In this document: positions 36,688 through 45,548 of the stretch, piece by piece
Numbering within the stretch: the first letter of the stretch is position 1
How the letters are laid out: the number at the start of each line of letters is the position of its first letter
Assembly (NCBI GenBank): GCA_963833955.1
Contig: CAWHZY010000001.1
Span: 82,408 to 146,407 of the forward strand
DNA from: Roseiarcus sp963833955
GTDB lineage: Bacteria > Pseudomonadota > Alphaproteobacteria > Rhizobiales > Beijerinckiaceae
Length of the DNA: 64,000 bases
Reading direction: 5' to 3'
Notes under the pieces: generated by a model
What the model was told of the DNA's origin: nothing
Seen by the model: only the letters and a program-made list of their open reading frames with translations
Databases searched by the model: none
Program-made: the position numbers and the translations under genes

Positions 36688-39009
36688 TCACAATTCGCGC
36701 CCCAGATTGGGCGCGCGAGAAAACATCGCCGGTTCGCTCGCGGCTTCGGCCGCCGCGATCGCCGTCATGTTGACAATGCCGCGCGCCGTCACCGTGGGCG
36801 TCAGCACGTGCGCCGGCTTGGCCGGGCCAATGAGAATTGGCCCAATCGGCAGCGCGTCGGCGATGACGCGCGTGAGCTGCAGCGCCGTGCTACCCGCATC
36901 GAGGTTCGGGAAGATCAGGACGTTGGCCTCGCCTTCGAGCCGTGAGTTCGAGATCACGCGCTTGCGCGCGACCAGCGACAGCGCGGTGTCGGCCTGCATT
37001 TCCCCGTCGACTTCGAGGTCAGGCGCGCGCTCCCGCAATAGACGCAGAGCCTCGCGCATCTTCAGCGCCGACGGCGTATCGGCCGAGCCGAAATCGGAAT
37101 GCGAAATCAGCGCGATCTTGGGTTCAAGACCGAAGCGGCGCACATGCACGGCGCAGGCGACCGCAGTCTCGGCGATCTCTTCCGCGCTCGGGTCGTAACG
37201 AACATGCGTGTCGGCCAGGAAATAGACGCCGGTGGAAGCGACGACCAGCGACAGAGCCGAGAAATCCTTCACCCCCGGCGCGAGCCCGACGATGTCGCGA
37301 ATATGGTCGAGTCGCGATGTGAAGCGTCCCTCGAGTCCGCAGATCAGCGCGTCCGCTTCGCCGCGGCGCACCGCGAGCGCGCCAATCACGCTCGGCGAAG
37401 TGCGGACCACGGTGCGCGCGACATCCGGCGTCACGCCCTTGCGGCCCGCAGCTTCGAGATAGGTCGCGACATAGCCGCGATAGCGAGGATCGTCCTCCGG
37501 ATTGATGATTTCGAAATCGTCGCCGGCCTTGATCGTCAGGCCGAAGCGCTTGATGCGGTCTCTGATCACCTCCGGCCGGCCGATCAGGATGGGCTTCGCG
37601 AGCTGCTCCTCCAGCACCACCTGGGTCGCCCGCAGCACGCGTTCGTCTTCGCCTTCGGAGTAAATGACGGTCTTCATCGCCGCCCGCGCCTTGGCGAACA
37701 GCGGCTTCATGATGAACCCGGAACGGAAGACGAAGCGGTTGAGCTGATCGCGATAGGCGTCGAAATCGGCGATCGGCCGACGGGCGACGCCGCTCTCCAT
37801 CGCCGCGCGCGCGACCGCCGGCGCGATGCGCAGCATCAGCCGCGGATCAAACGGGCTCGGGATCAGCGAAGTCTTCCCGAACAGCACGGATTGGCCGCCG
37901 TACGCTTGCGCCGCGACCTCGGAGGGGGTCTCGCGCGCCAGCGCTGCGATCGCCGCGACCGCCGCCTTCTTCATCGCCTCGTTGATCTCGCTCGCAACGA
38001 CATCGAGAGCGCCGCGAAAGATGTAAGGAAAGCAAAGGACGTTGTTGACCTGGTTCGGATAATCGGAGCGGCCGGTGCAGATCATCGCATCCGGCCGGGT
38101 TTCAAGCGCGAGTTCCGGCATGATTTCCGGGTTCGGGTTGGCGAGCGCCATCACCAGAGGGTCGTTCGCCATCTGCCTGAGCATCTCGGGCTTCAGCACG
38201 CCGCCGGCCGAGAGGCCGAGGAAAATGTCCGCGCCGGGAATCGCGTCAGCGAGCGTGCGCGCGCTGGTGTCGCGGGCGTAGACCTCCTTCCAGCGGTCCA
38301 TCAGCGTGTTGCGGCCTTTGTAGACGACCCCGTCGATGTCGCAGACGATGATGTTGTCGCGGCTCGCGCCGAGCGAGACGAGAAGGTTGAGCGAAGCGAG
38401 CGCCGCCGCGCCAGCGCCGGAGCAAACGATCTTGACCTCGCCGATCCGCTTGCCGGTGAGCTCAAGCGCGTTGACGATCGCCGCGGAAACAATGATCGCC
38501 GTCCCGTGCTGATCGTCGTGGAACACGGGAATACCCATGCGGGCCTTCGCCTTCTCCTCGACATCGAAACACTCGGGCCCCTTGATGTCCTCGAGGTTGA
38601 TTCCGCCGAAGGTCGGTTCGAGCGCGACGATGACGTCGACCAGCTTGTCGACGTTCAGTTCCGCGACTTCAATGTCGAAGACATCGATGCCGGCGAATTT
38701 CTTGAACAGAACCGCCTTGCCTTCCATCACCGGCTTCGACGCCAGAGGACCGATGGCGCCGAGACCCAACACCGCTGTGCCGTTGGTGAGGACTGCGACC
38801 AGATTCTGGCGCCCGGTGTAGATCGCCGCGCTGTGGGGATCGGCCGCGATCGCCAAACAGGGAAAGGCCACACCCGGCGAATAGGCAAGTGCAAGGTCCC
38901 GCTGGTTAGCGAGGGGTTTGGTGGCGACGATCTCCAGTTTCCCAGGACGCGGCGCGCTGTGAAACAGCAGGGCGTCCGCCTTGAGATCGGCTTCGCCTTC
39001 CAAAGGCAT
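36688..39009 (-). CDS. maeB: NADP-dependent malic enzyme (malic enzyme-phosphotransacetylase fusion)
   Basis: A 773-residue enzyme oxidatively decarboxylating malate to pyruvate with NADPH. The malic enzyme half (1-~430) shows LALAYSPGVAFPC, AVLTNGTAVLGLGAIGP, VFHDDQHGTAIIVSAAI and the NADP-binding IVCSGAGAAALASL. The C-terminal half (~440-770) is the phosphotransacetylase-like domain, usually inactive and regulatory (acetyl-CoA sensing) in this family (SEGEDERVLRATQ, EGRFTSRLDHIRDIVG, NLDAGSTALQL). Full normal length. The ATG at 39009 follows AGGAAG. Single gene. Confidence 0.96.
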   Translation of the reverse strand: MPLEGEADLKADALLFHSAPRPGKLEIVATKPLANQRDLALAYSPGVAFPCLAIAADPHSAAIYTGRQNLVAVLTNGTAVLGLGAIGPLASKPVMEGKAVLFKKFAGIDVFDIEVAELNVDKLVDVIVALEPTFGGINLEDIKGPECFDVEEKAKARMGIPVFHDDQHGTAIIVSAAIVNALELTGKRIGEVKIVCSGAGAAALASLNLLVSLGASRDNIIVCDIDGVVYKGRNTLMDRWKEVYARDTSARTLADAIPGADIFLGLSAGGVLKPEMLRQMANDPLVMALANPNPEIMPELALETRPDAMICTGRSDYPNQVNNVLCFPYIFRGALDVVASEINEAMKKAAVAAIAALARETPSEVAAQAYGGQSVLFGKTSLIPSPFDPRLMLRIAPAVARAAMESGVARRPIADFDAYRDQLNRFVFRSGFIMKPLFAKARAAMKTVIYSEGEDERVLRATQVVLEEQLAKPILIGRPEVIRDRIKRFGLTIKAGDDFEIINPEDDPRYRGYVATYLEAAGRKGVTPDVARTVVRTSPSVIGALAVRRGEADALICGLEGRFTSRLDHIRDIVGLAPGVKDFSALSLVVASTGVYFLADTHVRYDPSAEEIAETAVACAVHVRRFGLEPKIALISHSDFGSADTPSALKMREALRLLRERAPDLEVDGEMQADTALSLVARKRVISNSRLEGEANVLIFPNLDAGSTALQLTRVIADALPIGPILIGPAKPAHVLTPTVTARGIVNMTAIAAAEAASEPAMFSRAPNLGREL

Positions 39010-39102
39010 TAGCGCTTCCTGTCGTTTTCGAGCCTGGGACAGATGCCCTATAGCGCCGTTTGGAACAAGTGCGCAGGCAAGGCGTCGGCGCGCCCTCTTC
39101 AA

Positions 39103-40023
39103 CTACTGCCCTTGGTCCGACGCCCCCGGATCCGGCTGCGCGGCGGCCTGCGTCTCAACCGGGGGACGAGCAGGCGGGACGTTGGGCTCGGCCAGTTGCT
39201 GGACCACCGCCTGCTCTATGGTCGGCTGCCGCGCGCCCGACGGCTGTTCGCGAAGATAAGCATCCCACTGCTCCTTCGTCCCGTAGAAGACGTCGCGATC
39301 GACGTTGCCGTTGATCCCGGGCGTCTGCCCGTCGGACTGATATTGCCAGAACGCCCAAGCGCGCGATCCGTACTTGACCGCGGGATGATATTTGGTGGAC
39401 CTGACCCAGATCGGATAGTCGGAGAAAGCGCCGCCCGACAGGATGGCCTCGTAGAAGTCCACCGTCGTGTAGATGATCGGCCGCTTGCCATAGTGGCGCT
39501 CCATTTCCTCGAGCATCACCCTCATGTCGGCCGCCGCGCCTTCCGGAGTGAGATGGCGGTGGCAGGTTTTCGATGTCGGCGTCGCCTCGACGTCGAGCAC
39601 CGGAGGCAGCGCATCGTCCTCGACTGGCGCATTCTGCTCGAAAAAGGCCATCTCCTCCATCGGCGGCCGACACCAATAAACGAAATGATAGGCGCCGTGC
39701 GGCACGCCAGCGGTTTTCGCGCCGGTCCAATTGGCCTGGAAACGCTCGTCGGCGCGATCGCCGCCTTCGGTCGCTTTGATCCAGGCGAACTTGACCCCGC
39801 TGCTGGCGACCGCGTTCCAATCGATGTCGCCTTGGAACTTCGAGACGTCAATTCCGTGGACCGGATAGTCGTGCGGCCTCGGAAAGCTTGTCTTAACCAT
39901 GCCTGAAGGAAGGTCGGCGATGTCAATGGGACCAGCGCCGCCGCCGCAACCCGCTAGAACGGCCGCGAACGCGAGGGCGGCGCACGAGCGCAGGCGGGAA
40001 AGGAAAATCTTGCCGTCCGGCAT
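39103..40023 (-). CDS. GH25-family lysozyme lipoprotein
   Basis: A 306-residue lipoprotein predicted to cleave peptidoglycan. The lipobox LAGC (Cys26) follows a hydrophobic leader (AALAFAAVLAGC). The catalytic barrel begins HGIDVSKFQGDIDW, with WIKATEGGDRADERFQANW, GAYHFVYW, PPVLDVEAT (catalytic Asp/Glu pair) and the substrate-cleft WAFWQYQSDG. The C-terminal ~45 residues are Pro/Gln-rich and disordered. The ATG at 40023 is preferred over the GTG at 40029. Probably anchored in the periplasm for wall remodelling. Confidence 0.9.
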   Translation of the reverse strand: MPDGKIFLSRLRSCAALAFAAVLAGCGGGAGPIDIADLPSGMVKTSFPRPHDYPVHGIDVSKFQGDIDWNAVASSGVKFAWIKATEGGDRADERFQANWTGAKTAGVPHGAYHFVYWCRPPMEEMAFFEQNAPVEDDALPPVLDVEATPTSKTCHRHLTPEGAAADMRVMLEEMERHYGKRPIIYTTVDFYEAILSGGAFSDYPIWVRSTKYHPAVKYGSRAWAFWQYQSDGQTPGINGNVDRDVFYGTKEQWDAYLREQPSGARQPTIEQAVVQQLAEPNVPPARPPVETQAAAQPDPGASDQGQ

Positions 40024-40399
40024 TGTCACCCTGGTCCCAATCGATCCGAAACTGAATTCACACCGGACGACCGAATTAGAGCGATCCTCGTAACGCTTCG
40101 TTAATGCACATCGTTAACGCGCGCAGGCAAGCCTGATTACCGAGCTGCTGCGCATCCCACGAAGAAGTCCCTGTATGTCTTGCCGACTGGACCTGTCAAT
40201 GCGGTTGAGGTCGCGCCGAATACAACACGAACCGGAGCGCCCGCAGCGTTTGGAGGCCGGGCGTCGCCGTCTTCGTGTTTTCCGCGCGCGTCTTATATAT
40301 GCTGCTCGTCGAGGATTCGCCGGATTATTTGGCGACGACGCGCTTTTTTGCGATCGTCGAGAGCAAACGGCGTTTGCGCCCGAAGATTAGGATGAGATT
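40024..40399. other. Divergent intergenic region, no gene recognised
   Basis: Lies between the start of the lysozyme gene and the start of the Rrf2-type regulator, so both promoters should be here. No convincing -35/-10 pair, riboswitch or repeat was recognised; short overlapping open frames have no recognisable products. Confidence 0.45.
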
Positions 40400-40849
40400 G
40401 TGCTCACGAAGAAGGGGAAGTACGGCCTCAAGGCCATGGTCCATCTCGCCGGACTAGAGCCGGATGCTCTGGCTCAAGTAGCGGACATCGCCAAAACCAA
40501 TTCGATCTCGAAAAAGTTCCTCGACCATATCCTGACCGAGCTCAGACACGCTGGTCTCGTCTACTCCAAGAAAGGCAAAGGCGGCGGCTACGCTCTCGCC
40601 CGCCCGGCGCATGAGATCCGGGTCGGCGCGATCGTGCGTGCTCTTGACGGTCCCTTGGCCCCAATCCAGTGCGCTTCGGTCACCGCATTTCGACCTTGCG
40701 ACGATTGCGGCGATCTCAAGTCCTGCTCGGTCCGCCTGATCATGGTCGAAGCGCGCAACGCGATCGCCAACGTCCTCGATCGTTGCACGCTCGCCGAGAT
40801 GCGCGCGCGCTCGTCCGCAGATGACCGGGAGCTGATGTACCACATATAG
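40400..40849 (+). CDS. Rrf2-family transcriptional regulator with three conserved-type cysteines
   Basis: A 149-residue winged-helix regulator. KYGLKAMVHLA, ADIAKTNSISKKFLDHILTELRHAGLVYSKKGKGGGYALARPAHEI is the Rrf2 DNA-binding core. Cysteines appear in IQCASVTAFRPCDDCGDLKSC, placed where IscR/NsrR/RirA bind an iron-sulfur cluster, so redox, NO or iron sensing is likely (inference). It starts with GTG at 40400 with AGGATGAG upstream. No iron-sulfur assembly gene is nearby, so the targets are unknown. Confidence 0.88.
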   Translation: MLTKKGKYGLKAMVHLAGLEPDALAQVADIAKTNSISKKFLDHILTELRHAGLVYSKKGKGGGYALARPAHEIRVGAIVRALDGPLAPIQCASVTAFRPCDDCGDLKSCSVRLIMVEARNAIANVLDRCTLAEMRARSSADDRELMYHI

Positions 40850-40882
40850 GCGGGGCCGCCCGGTCAACCGCTGTTCGCCGCT

Positions 40883-41440
40883 TTAGATCGGCTCCGGCCC
40901 GCGTGAGATGGCGGCGACGCCGGTGCGCGAGACCTCGACCAGCCCGATGGGGCGCATGAGCTCGACGAAATCGTCGATCTTGCGCGGCGCGCCGGTCAGT
41001 TCGAAAATGAAGCTCTCGATGGTGGCGTCGATCACCTTCGCGCGGAAAGCGTCGGCGAGGCGCATCGCCTCAACTCGGTTCTCGCCCTTGCCCTTGACTT
41101 TGATCATCGCCAGTTCCCGCTCGATCGCGCGCACGGACAAGGTCAGGTCGTTCACCGTATGAACGGGAACCAACCGCTCGAGCTGGTGGCGGATCTGCTC
41201 AATAATTTCCGGTGTGCCGGAGGTGACAATGGTGATGCGCGAAAGATGCGTCTCGTGCGTAACCTCCGCGACGGTCAAGCTTTCGATGTTGTACCCGCGT
41301 CCCGCGAACATGCCGACGACGCGGGCGAGCACCCCCGGCTCGTTGTCGACCAGCACCGAAAGCGTGTGAGTTTCAATATTGGATTTCGCCGTCGCCGAAG
41401 AATAGGGCGAGAGCGGTTGAAGGATCGAGGTCTTGCTCAT
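40883..41440 (-). CDS. ilvH: Acetolactate synthase small (regulatory) subunit
   Basis: A 185-residue ACT-domain regulatory subunit giving valine feedback control to acetolactate synthase. THTLSVLVDNEPGVLARVVGMFAGRGYNIESLTV is the ACT core, and ELTGAPRKIDDFVELMRPIGLVEVSRTGVAAISRG is the C-terminal domain. Normal length. It is the third gene downstream of the ilvB leader, after the threonine dehydratase-like gene. No strong ribosome-binding site is visible, so it may depend on upstream translation. Confidence 0.96.
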   Translation of the reverse strand: MSKTSILQPLSPYSSATAKSNIETHTLSVLVDNEPGVLARVVGMFAGRGYNIESLTVAEVTHETHLSRITIVTSGTPEIIEQIRHQLERLVPVHTVNDLTLSVRAIERELAMIKVKGKGENRVEAMRLADAFRAKVIDATIESFIFELTGAPRKIDDFVELMRPIGLVEVSRTGVAAISRGPEPI

Positions 41441-41484
41441 GCGAGTAATGTCCCAAGTTGGCGGCGACGAATCGTCTGTTTTGC

Positions 41485-42460
41485 CTAGGCCGCGACCGCG
41501 CTCGGCGCGGCCACAACCCATCGCCGGAAGAGATCGAAGTCAATATTTCCGCCCGACAGCACGAGCCCGATCTTACGCCCCTTGAGACGCGATCGCTCCT
41601 TCACCGCCGCCGCGAGCGCGGCCGCACCCGCTCCCTCGGCCAGGTTATGCGTATCGGTCCAATAGGCACGCACCGCCGCGGCCACCTCGTCGTCGCTGAC
41701 AAGCGCGATCCGCGCTGCCCCCTTTAGAATGACCTCGAGCGCCTCTTGGTCGGGGACGCGGGTCGCCATGCCGTCGGCAAGCGTGTTGGCGCTGTTGGTG
41801 GGCACGACGCGGCCAGCGGCAAACGACAGCGAGTACGCCGGCGCTTCCGTCGATTGCACGCCCACGATCTCCGTTCTGAGACCCAAAGCGTCGCGCGCCG
41901 CAATGCAACCGCAAATTCCCGAGCCCTGACCGATCGGAACGTAAAGCACATCGAGGCCGGGACGCTCGCTCAGGAGCTCCAGCGCATACGTCGATACGCC
42001 GAGCGCGAGGTCACGGTGGAACGAAGGAACCGGGTGCAAGCCGCGCGAGCTGGCGAGCCGCATCGCCTCCTCTCGCGCGGCCTGAAAATCGCGCCCGAAC
42101 TCAATCAATTCGGCGCCAAGCGCACGCATGGCGGCGTTTTTCTCGGTCGAATTGCCCTGTGGCGCAAGGATCGTGACCTGAAGGCCGGCGCGCTTACCCG
42201 CGAAGGCGAGGCTCTGGCCATGATTGCCGCGTGTCGCCGAAATCAACCCCCAGAGTCGCCGGCTCGCGCTTGATCAGCGCATCCACGAAAGTGAGCCCGC
42301 CACGCACCTTGAAGGCGCCGGTCGGCAGATGGTTTTCATGCTTGACCACGGCCTCAGCGCCAAGCCGTTCGTCCAGTAACGGCCAGTTCAGCGCCGGCGT
42401 CGGGCGCAATGCGCCAAGCACGACTTCGTGCGCCCGACGTATCTCCTGCAAACTGAACAT
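41485..42460 (-). pseudogene. Threonine dehydratase-like fold-type II PLP enzyme, frameshifted at a G-run
   Basis: A short (about 324-residue after correction) serine/threonine dehydratase lacking the regulatory ACT-like domain. MFSLQEIRRAHEVVLGALRPTP, the PLP lysine in HLPTGAFKVRGG, ISATRGNHGQSLAFAG, the phosphate loop VPIGQGSGICG and the late LVLSGGNIDFD are all present. The frame breaks at a run of five G near 42246-42250; removing one joins EPATLG to LISATRGNHG. Total length is a multiple of three plus one. Placed between ilvB and ilvH, it could supply 2-oxobutyrate for isoleucine synthesis. Probably intact in the organism. Confidence 0.85.
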
Positions 42461-42480
42461 TTTGGAAAGCCCTTCGCTTG

Positions 42481-42540
42481 CCCCTCTCCCATAGCCCGTC
42501 AAGAGACGGGCGTTCTTTTCGAGCGCCCTCGGGAGAGGAA
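42481..42540. repeat. Palindromic repeat between ilvB and the dehydratase gene
   Basis: Outer arms CCCTCTCCC and GGGAGAGG enclose a perfect hairpin CCCGTCaagaGACGGG followed by TTCTTTT on the plus strand. It lies in the ilv operon spacer and may stabilise or attenuate the transcript. Confidence 0.6.
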
Positions 42541-42546
42541 AGAACG

Positions 42547-44319
42547 CTAGACCAACATCTTGCCCTTCTCGTCGATGATGTTTTCCAGCTCGACGCCCGC
42601 GTCGTCCTCGAGCTCCGCCAGAATCATTTCGTTGTGCGCCTTGCCCGACGGGATCATGGGGAAGCAATTCTCTTTTTGATCAACGAGGCAGTCGAAGATG
42701 ACAGGGTTCGGCGTTTCGATCATCTCCATGATCGCCGCATCGAGCTTCGCTGGATCCGCACACCGGATCCCGTGTGCTCCATAAGCCTCGGCCAGCTTGA
42801 CGAAGTCCGGCAGCAAATCCGTGTAGCTCTCCGAATAGCGCCCGCCGTGCAGAAGCTCCTGCCATTGGCGCACCATGCCCATGTACTGATTGTTCAGAAT
42901 GAAGATCTTGATTGGCAGACGGTACTGAACCGCCGTCGACATCTCCTGCATGTTCATGAGGATCGAAGCTTCGCCGGCGATGTCGATAACCAGCGACTTC
43001 GGATGCGCGAGCTGGGCGCCGATCGCGGCCGGCAACCCATAGCCCATGGTCCCGAGCCCGCCGGAAGTCATCCAGCGGTTCGGCTCTTCGAACGCGAAAT
43101 GCTGCGCGGCCCACATCTGGTGCTGGCCGACCTCGGTGGTGATGTAGGTGTCGCGGCCCTTGGTCAGCTCATAAAGCCTCTTCACCGCGTGCTGGGGCTT
43201 GATGATCTTCTCGGAATTGCGGAAGCCGAACGAGTTGCGCGCTCGCCAGCCGTCGATCGCGCTCCACCATTTGGCGAGTGCAGCCGCCTCGGTTTGATGC
43301 GGGCCCGCGCGCCACAACCGGACCATATCCTCCAGCACATGCGCGCAGTCGCCGACGATCCCGAGATCGACTTTGACGTTCTTGTTGATCGAAGATGGAT
43401 CGATATCGATGTGGATCTTGCGCGACTTCGGCGAAAAGGCGTCAAGGCGGCCGGTAATGCGATCGTCGAACCGCGCGCCAACACAGATCATCAGATCGCA
43501 ATCATGCATGGCGTTGTTGGCCTCGAACGAACCATGCATGCCGAGCATGCCGAGCCACTGCTTGTCGGAGGCGGGATAAGCGCCGAGCCCCATCAGCGTC
43601 GACGTGATCGGAAATCCCGTCGCGTGCACGAGCTCGCGCAAGAGCGTCGAGGCGTGCGGGCCGGAATTGATGACGCCGCCGCCAGTGTAGAAGATAGGCT
43701 TCTTCGCCGCCGCCATCATCTCGACCGCGTGCCGAACGCGCTCGAGATCGCCCTTGAGCTGCGGCTGATAAGTCTTGTGCTGGACGTTTTTTTGAAACGT
43801 GTAGGCGCCGCTGGCGAATTGCACGTCCTTAGGAATGTCGATGACCACTGGGCCGGGCCGGCCGTGCGAGGCGATATAGAAGGCCTCGTGCAGGATGCGC
43901 GGCAGATCCTCGACGCGGCGCACGAGATAATTGTGCTTGGTGCAGCTGCGGGTGATACCCGTCGTATCGCATTCCTGAAAGGCGTCGGAGCCGATCAGAT
44001 GGGTCGGCACCTGGCCGGTGATGCAGACGAGCGGGATCGAATCGCAGAGCGCATCGGTGAGCCCGGTGATGGCGTTGGTCGCGCCAGGTCCTGAGGTGAC
44101 CAGGAGGACTCCGACCTTGCCGGTCGAGCGCGCATAGCCCTCGGCGGCGTGGGCCGCGCCCTGCTCGTGGCGGACGAGGATGTGGCGGAGCTTATTCTGA
44201 TGGAAGATGGCGTCGTAGATCGGCAGCACCGCGCCGCCCGGATAGCCAAAGACCATCTCGACGCCCTGGTCCTTCAGCGCCTCGACGACCATTTCCGCGC
44301 CAGTCATTTGCTTGGCCAT
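42547..44319 (-). CDS. ilvB: Acetolactate synthase large (catalytic) subunit
   Basis: A 590-residue ThDP enzyme condensing pyruvate (or pyruvate plus 2-oxobutyrate) in valine/leucine/isoleucine synthesis. MTGAEMVVEALKDQGVEMVFGYPGGAVLP, VRHEQGAAHAAEGYARSTG with the catalytic Glu, the FAD/ThDP regions VTSGPGATNAITG and the ThDP-Mg motif GEASILMNMQEMSTAVQ...NNQYMGMVRQWQ are present. Normal length. It is the first structural gene of ilvB, dehydratase-like, ilvH, behind a leader with a short peptide and a terminator (44366-44469). Confidence 0.97.
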   Translation of the reverse strand: MAKQMTGAEMVVEALKDQGVEMVFGYPGGAVLPIYDAIFHQNKLRHILVRHEQGAAHAAEGYARSTGKVGVLLVTSGPGATNAITGLTDALCDSIPLVCITGQVPTHLIGSDAFQECDTTGITRSCTKHNYLVRRVEDLPRILHEAFYIASHGRPGPVVIDIPKDVQFASGAYTFQKNVQHKTYQPQLKGDLERVRHAVEMMAAAKKPIFYTGGGVINSGPHASTLLRELVHATGFPITSTLMGLGAYPASDKQWLGMLGMHGSFEANNAMHDCDLMICVGARFDDRITGRLDAFSPKSRKIHIDIDPSSINKNVKVDLGIVGDCAHVLEDMVRLWRAGPHQTEAAALAKWWSAIDGWRARNSFGFRNSEKIIKPQHAVKRLYELTKGRDTYITTEVGQHQMWAAQHFAFEEPNRWMTSGGLGTMGYGLPAAIGAQLAHPKSLVIDIAGEASILMNMQEMSTAVQYRLPIKIFILNNQYMGMVRQWQELLHGGRYSESYTDLLPDFVKLAEAYGAHGIRCADPAKLDAAIMEMIETPNPVIFDCLVDQKENCFPMIPSGKAHNEMILAELEDDAGVELENIIDEKGKMLV

Positions 44320-44365
44320 AATCGCAACTCTCCGCCTTTTCTCATCAGTCGCAAAATCGAGACAA

Positions 44366-44390
44366 CAAAAAAGGCCCTCAAAGGGGCCTT
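44366..44390 (-). terminator. Attenuator-type intrinsic terminator in the ilvB leader
   Basis: On the minus strand AAGGCCC/GGGCCTT (7-bp stem, 6-base loop) is followed by a run of T. It lies 47 bases before the ilvB start and 32 bases after the leader-peptide stop, with no other minus-strand gene upstream that would need terminating. Confidence 0.82.
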
Positions 44391-44421
44391 CGGGTAAGCG
44401 CTAGCGAACGGGATGCAGACT

Positions 44422-44469
44422 TTATGTCCGCCCGCCCTCCAGCGCCAAAGGTACGATAAGGTTCGCCAC
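44422..44469 (-). CDS. ilvB leader peptide (15 codons, Leu/Ile/Val-rich)
   Basis: A GTG start with GAGG six bases upstream opens MANLIVPLALEGGRT, with codons CTT ATC GTA CCT TTG GCG CTG giving Leu-Ile-Val-Pro-Leu-Ala-Leu, and ends at TAA 32 bases before the terminator stem. Six of the first ten residues after Met are branched-chain or directly interspersed with them, the expected signature of a translational attenuator for ilv genes. Too short for automatic gene finding. Confidence 0.7.
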   Translation of the reverse strand: MANLIVPLALEGGRT

Positions 44470-44496
44470 GCGTCGCCTCGAATTGAAAACGCCGTG

Positions 44497-44525
44497 ACAC
44501 TAGAGAAGGCGAAAGGCGGCGTCAA
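44497..44525 (-). promoter_or_regulatory. Putative ilvB promoter
   Basis: TTGACG and TAGTGT separated by 17 bases on the minus strand would start RNA near 44489, about 20 bases before the leader peptide. The -10 is weak (three of six consensus bases), so the call rests mainly on spacing and position. Confidence 0.45.
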
Positions 44526-44597
44526 GCCGTTGCGGGCGCGGTCGCCGGCTGCACATGAACGTCGAGCCAACCGGGGCCTCGAGGAGGAGAGCGACAC

Positions 44598-45503
44598 ATG
44601 TCGGCAACCGTCAAGACGATCAACACCGGCGTTCTTGCCATCGCCTATCTGGAATATGGACCCGCGTCCGGCTGGCCGTGCATCATGGGCCACGGATTCC
44701 CTTACGACCCGCATGCCTATGATCAGGCCGCGCCGATCCTTCCTGAGGCCGGGGCGCGGGTGATCGTTCCTTACCTGCGCGGTTATGGCCCGACGCGGTT
44801 CCTCAAGGCCGAGACGCCTCGCTCGGGCGAGCAAGCGGCCCTCGGCGTGGACCTTCTTGATTTCATGGACGCGCTCAAAATCGAGGGCGCGGTTCTCGGC
44901 GGCTATGATTGGGGCGGGCGCGCCGCCTGCATCGTCTCCGCGCTCTGGCCCAACCGGGTCGTCGCGCTCGTCTCCGGCAATTCGTACAACATCCAGAGCA
45001 TCGCGCATGCGATGGAGCCGGCGAGCCCGGCAGAAGAGGCGGCGTTCTGGTACCAGTACTATTTCCACAGCGAGCGCGGCCGGCGGGGTCTCGAAAAGAA
45101 CCGGAGGGAGATCGCGCGCCTCTGCTGGCGCATGTGGTCGCCGAACTGGGCGTTTGACGACGCAACCTTCGAGCGAACGGCGAGCGCCTTCGACAATTCC
45201 GACTTCGTCGCGGTCGTCATTCATTCCTATCGGCATCGCTATGGGCTCGCACCCGGCGCCGGCGATCCTCGGTACGATGAGATCGAAATCGGGCTCGCGG
45301 CGCAGCCGCCGATCGCCGTTCCGGCCATCACGATCGATGGCGGCGCGGATGGCGTGAATCCGGGCACAGCCCATCACGCGAAGAAATTCACCGGACCGCA
45401 CGAACATCGCGTATTCGTCGGCGCCGGCCACAACCTCCCGCAGGAGCGGCCGGAGAAATGGGCGGGCGCAGTGATCGACGCGCGCAGGATGGCGAACGCC
45501 TGA
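44598..45503 (+). CDS. Alpha/beta hydrolase (epoxide hydrolase / dehalogenase-like)
   Basis: A 301-residue cytoplasmic alpha/beta hydrolase. The nucleophile elbow GGYDWGGRAAC has Asp, as in epoxide hydrolases and haloalkane dehalogenases, not Ser. The oxyanion region MGHGFPYD, the acid-bearing ITIDGGADGV and the catalytic His in VGAGHNLPQE are present. A cap insert rich in Trp/Tyr (FWYQYYFHSERGRRGL) lies between. Substrate unknown. Strong GAGGAGGAG ribosome-binding site. It is followed after about 45 bases by the Nramp-like gene. Confidence 0.87.
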   Translation: MSATVKTINTGVLAIAYLEYGPASGWPCIMGHGFPYDPHAYDQAAPILPEAGARVIVPYLRGYGPTRFLKAETPRSGEQAALGVDLLDFMDALKIEGAVLGGYDWGGRAACIVSALWPNRVVALVSGNSYNIQSIAHAMEPASPAEEAAFWYQYYFHSERGRRGLEKNRREIARLCWRMWSPNWAFDDATFERTASAFDNSDFVAVVIHSYRHRYGLAPGAGDPRYDEIEIGLAAQPPIAVPAITIDGGADGVNPGTAHHAKKFTGPHEHRVFVGAGHNLPQERPEKWAGAVIDARRMANA

Positions 45504-45548
45504 GGAACAAATCAAAGTTGGCGGGCGTTCACCACAAGAGGAAAGGGC

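Noticed and set aside
37099..39012. 637-codon plus-strand frame
   Set aside because: Antisense shadow of maeB; composition biased and no ribosome-binding site.
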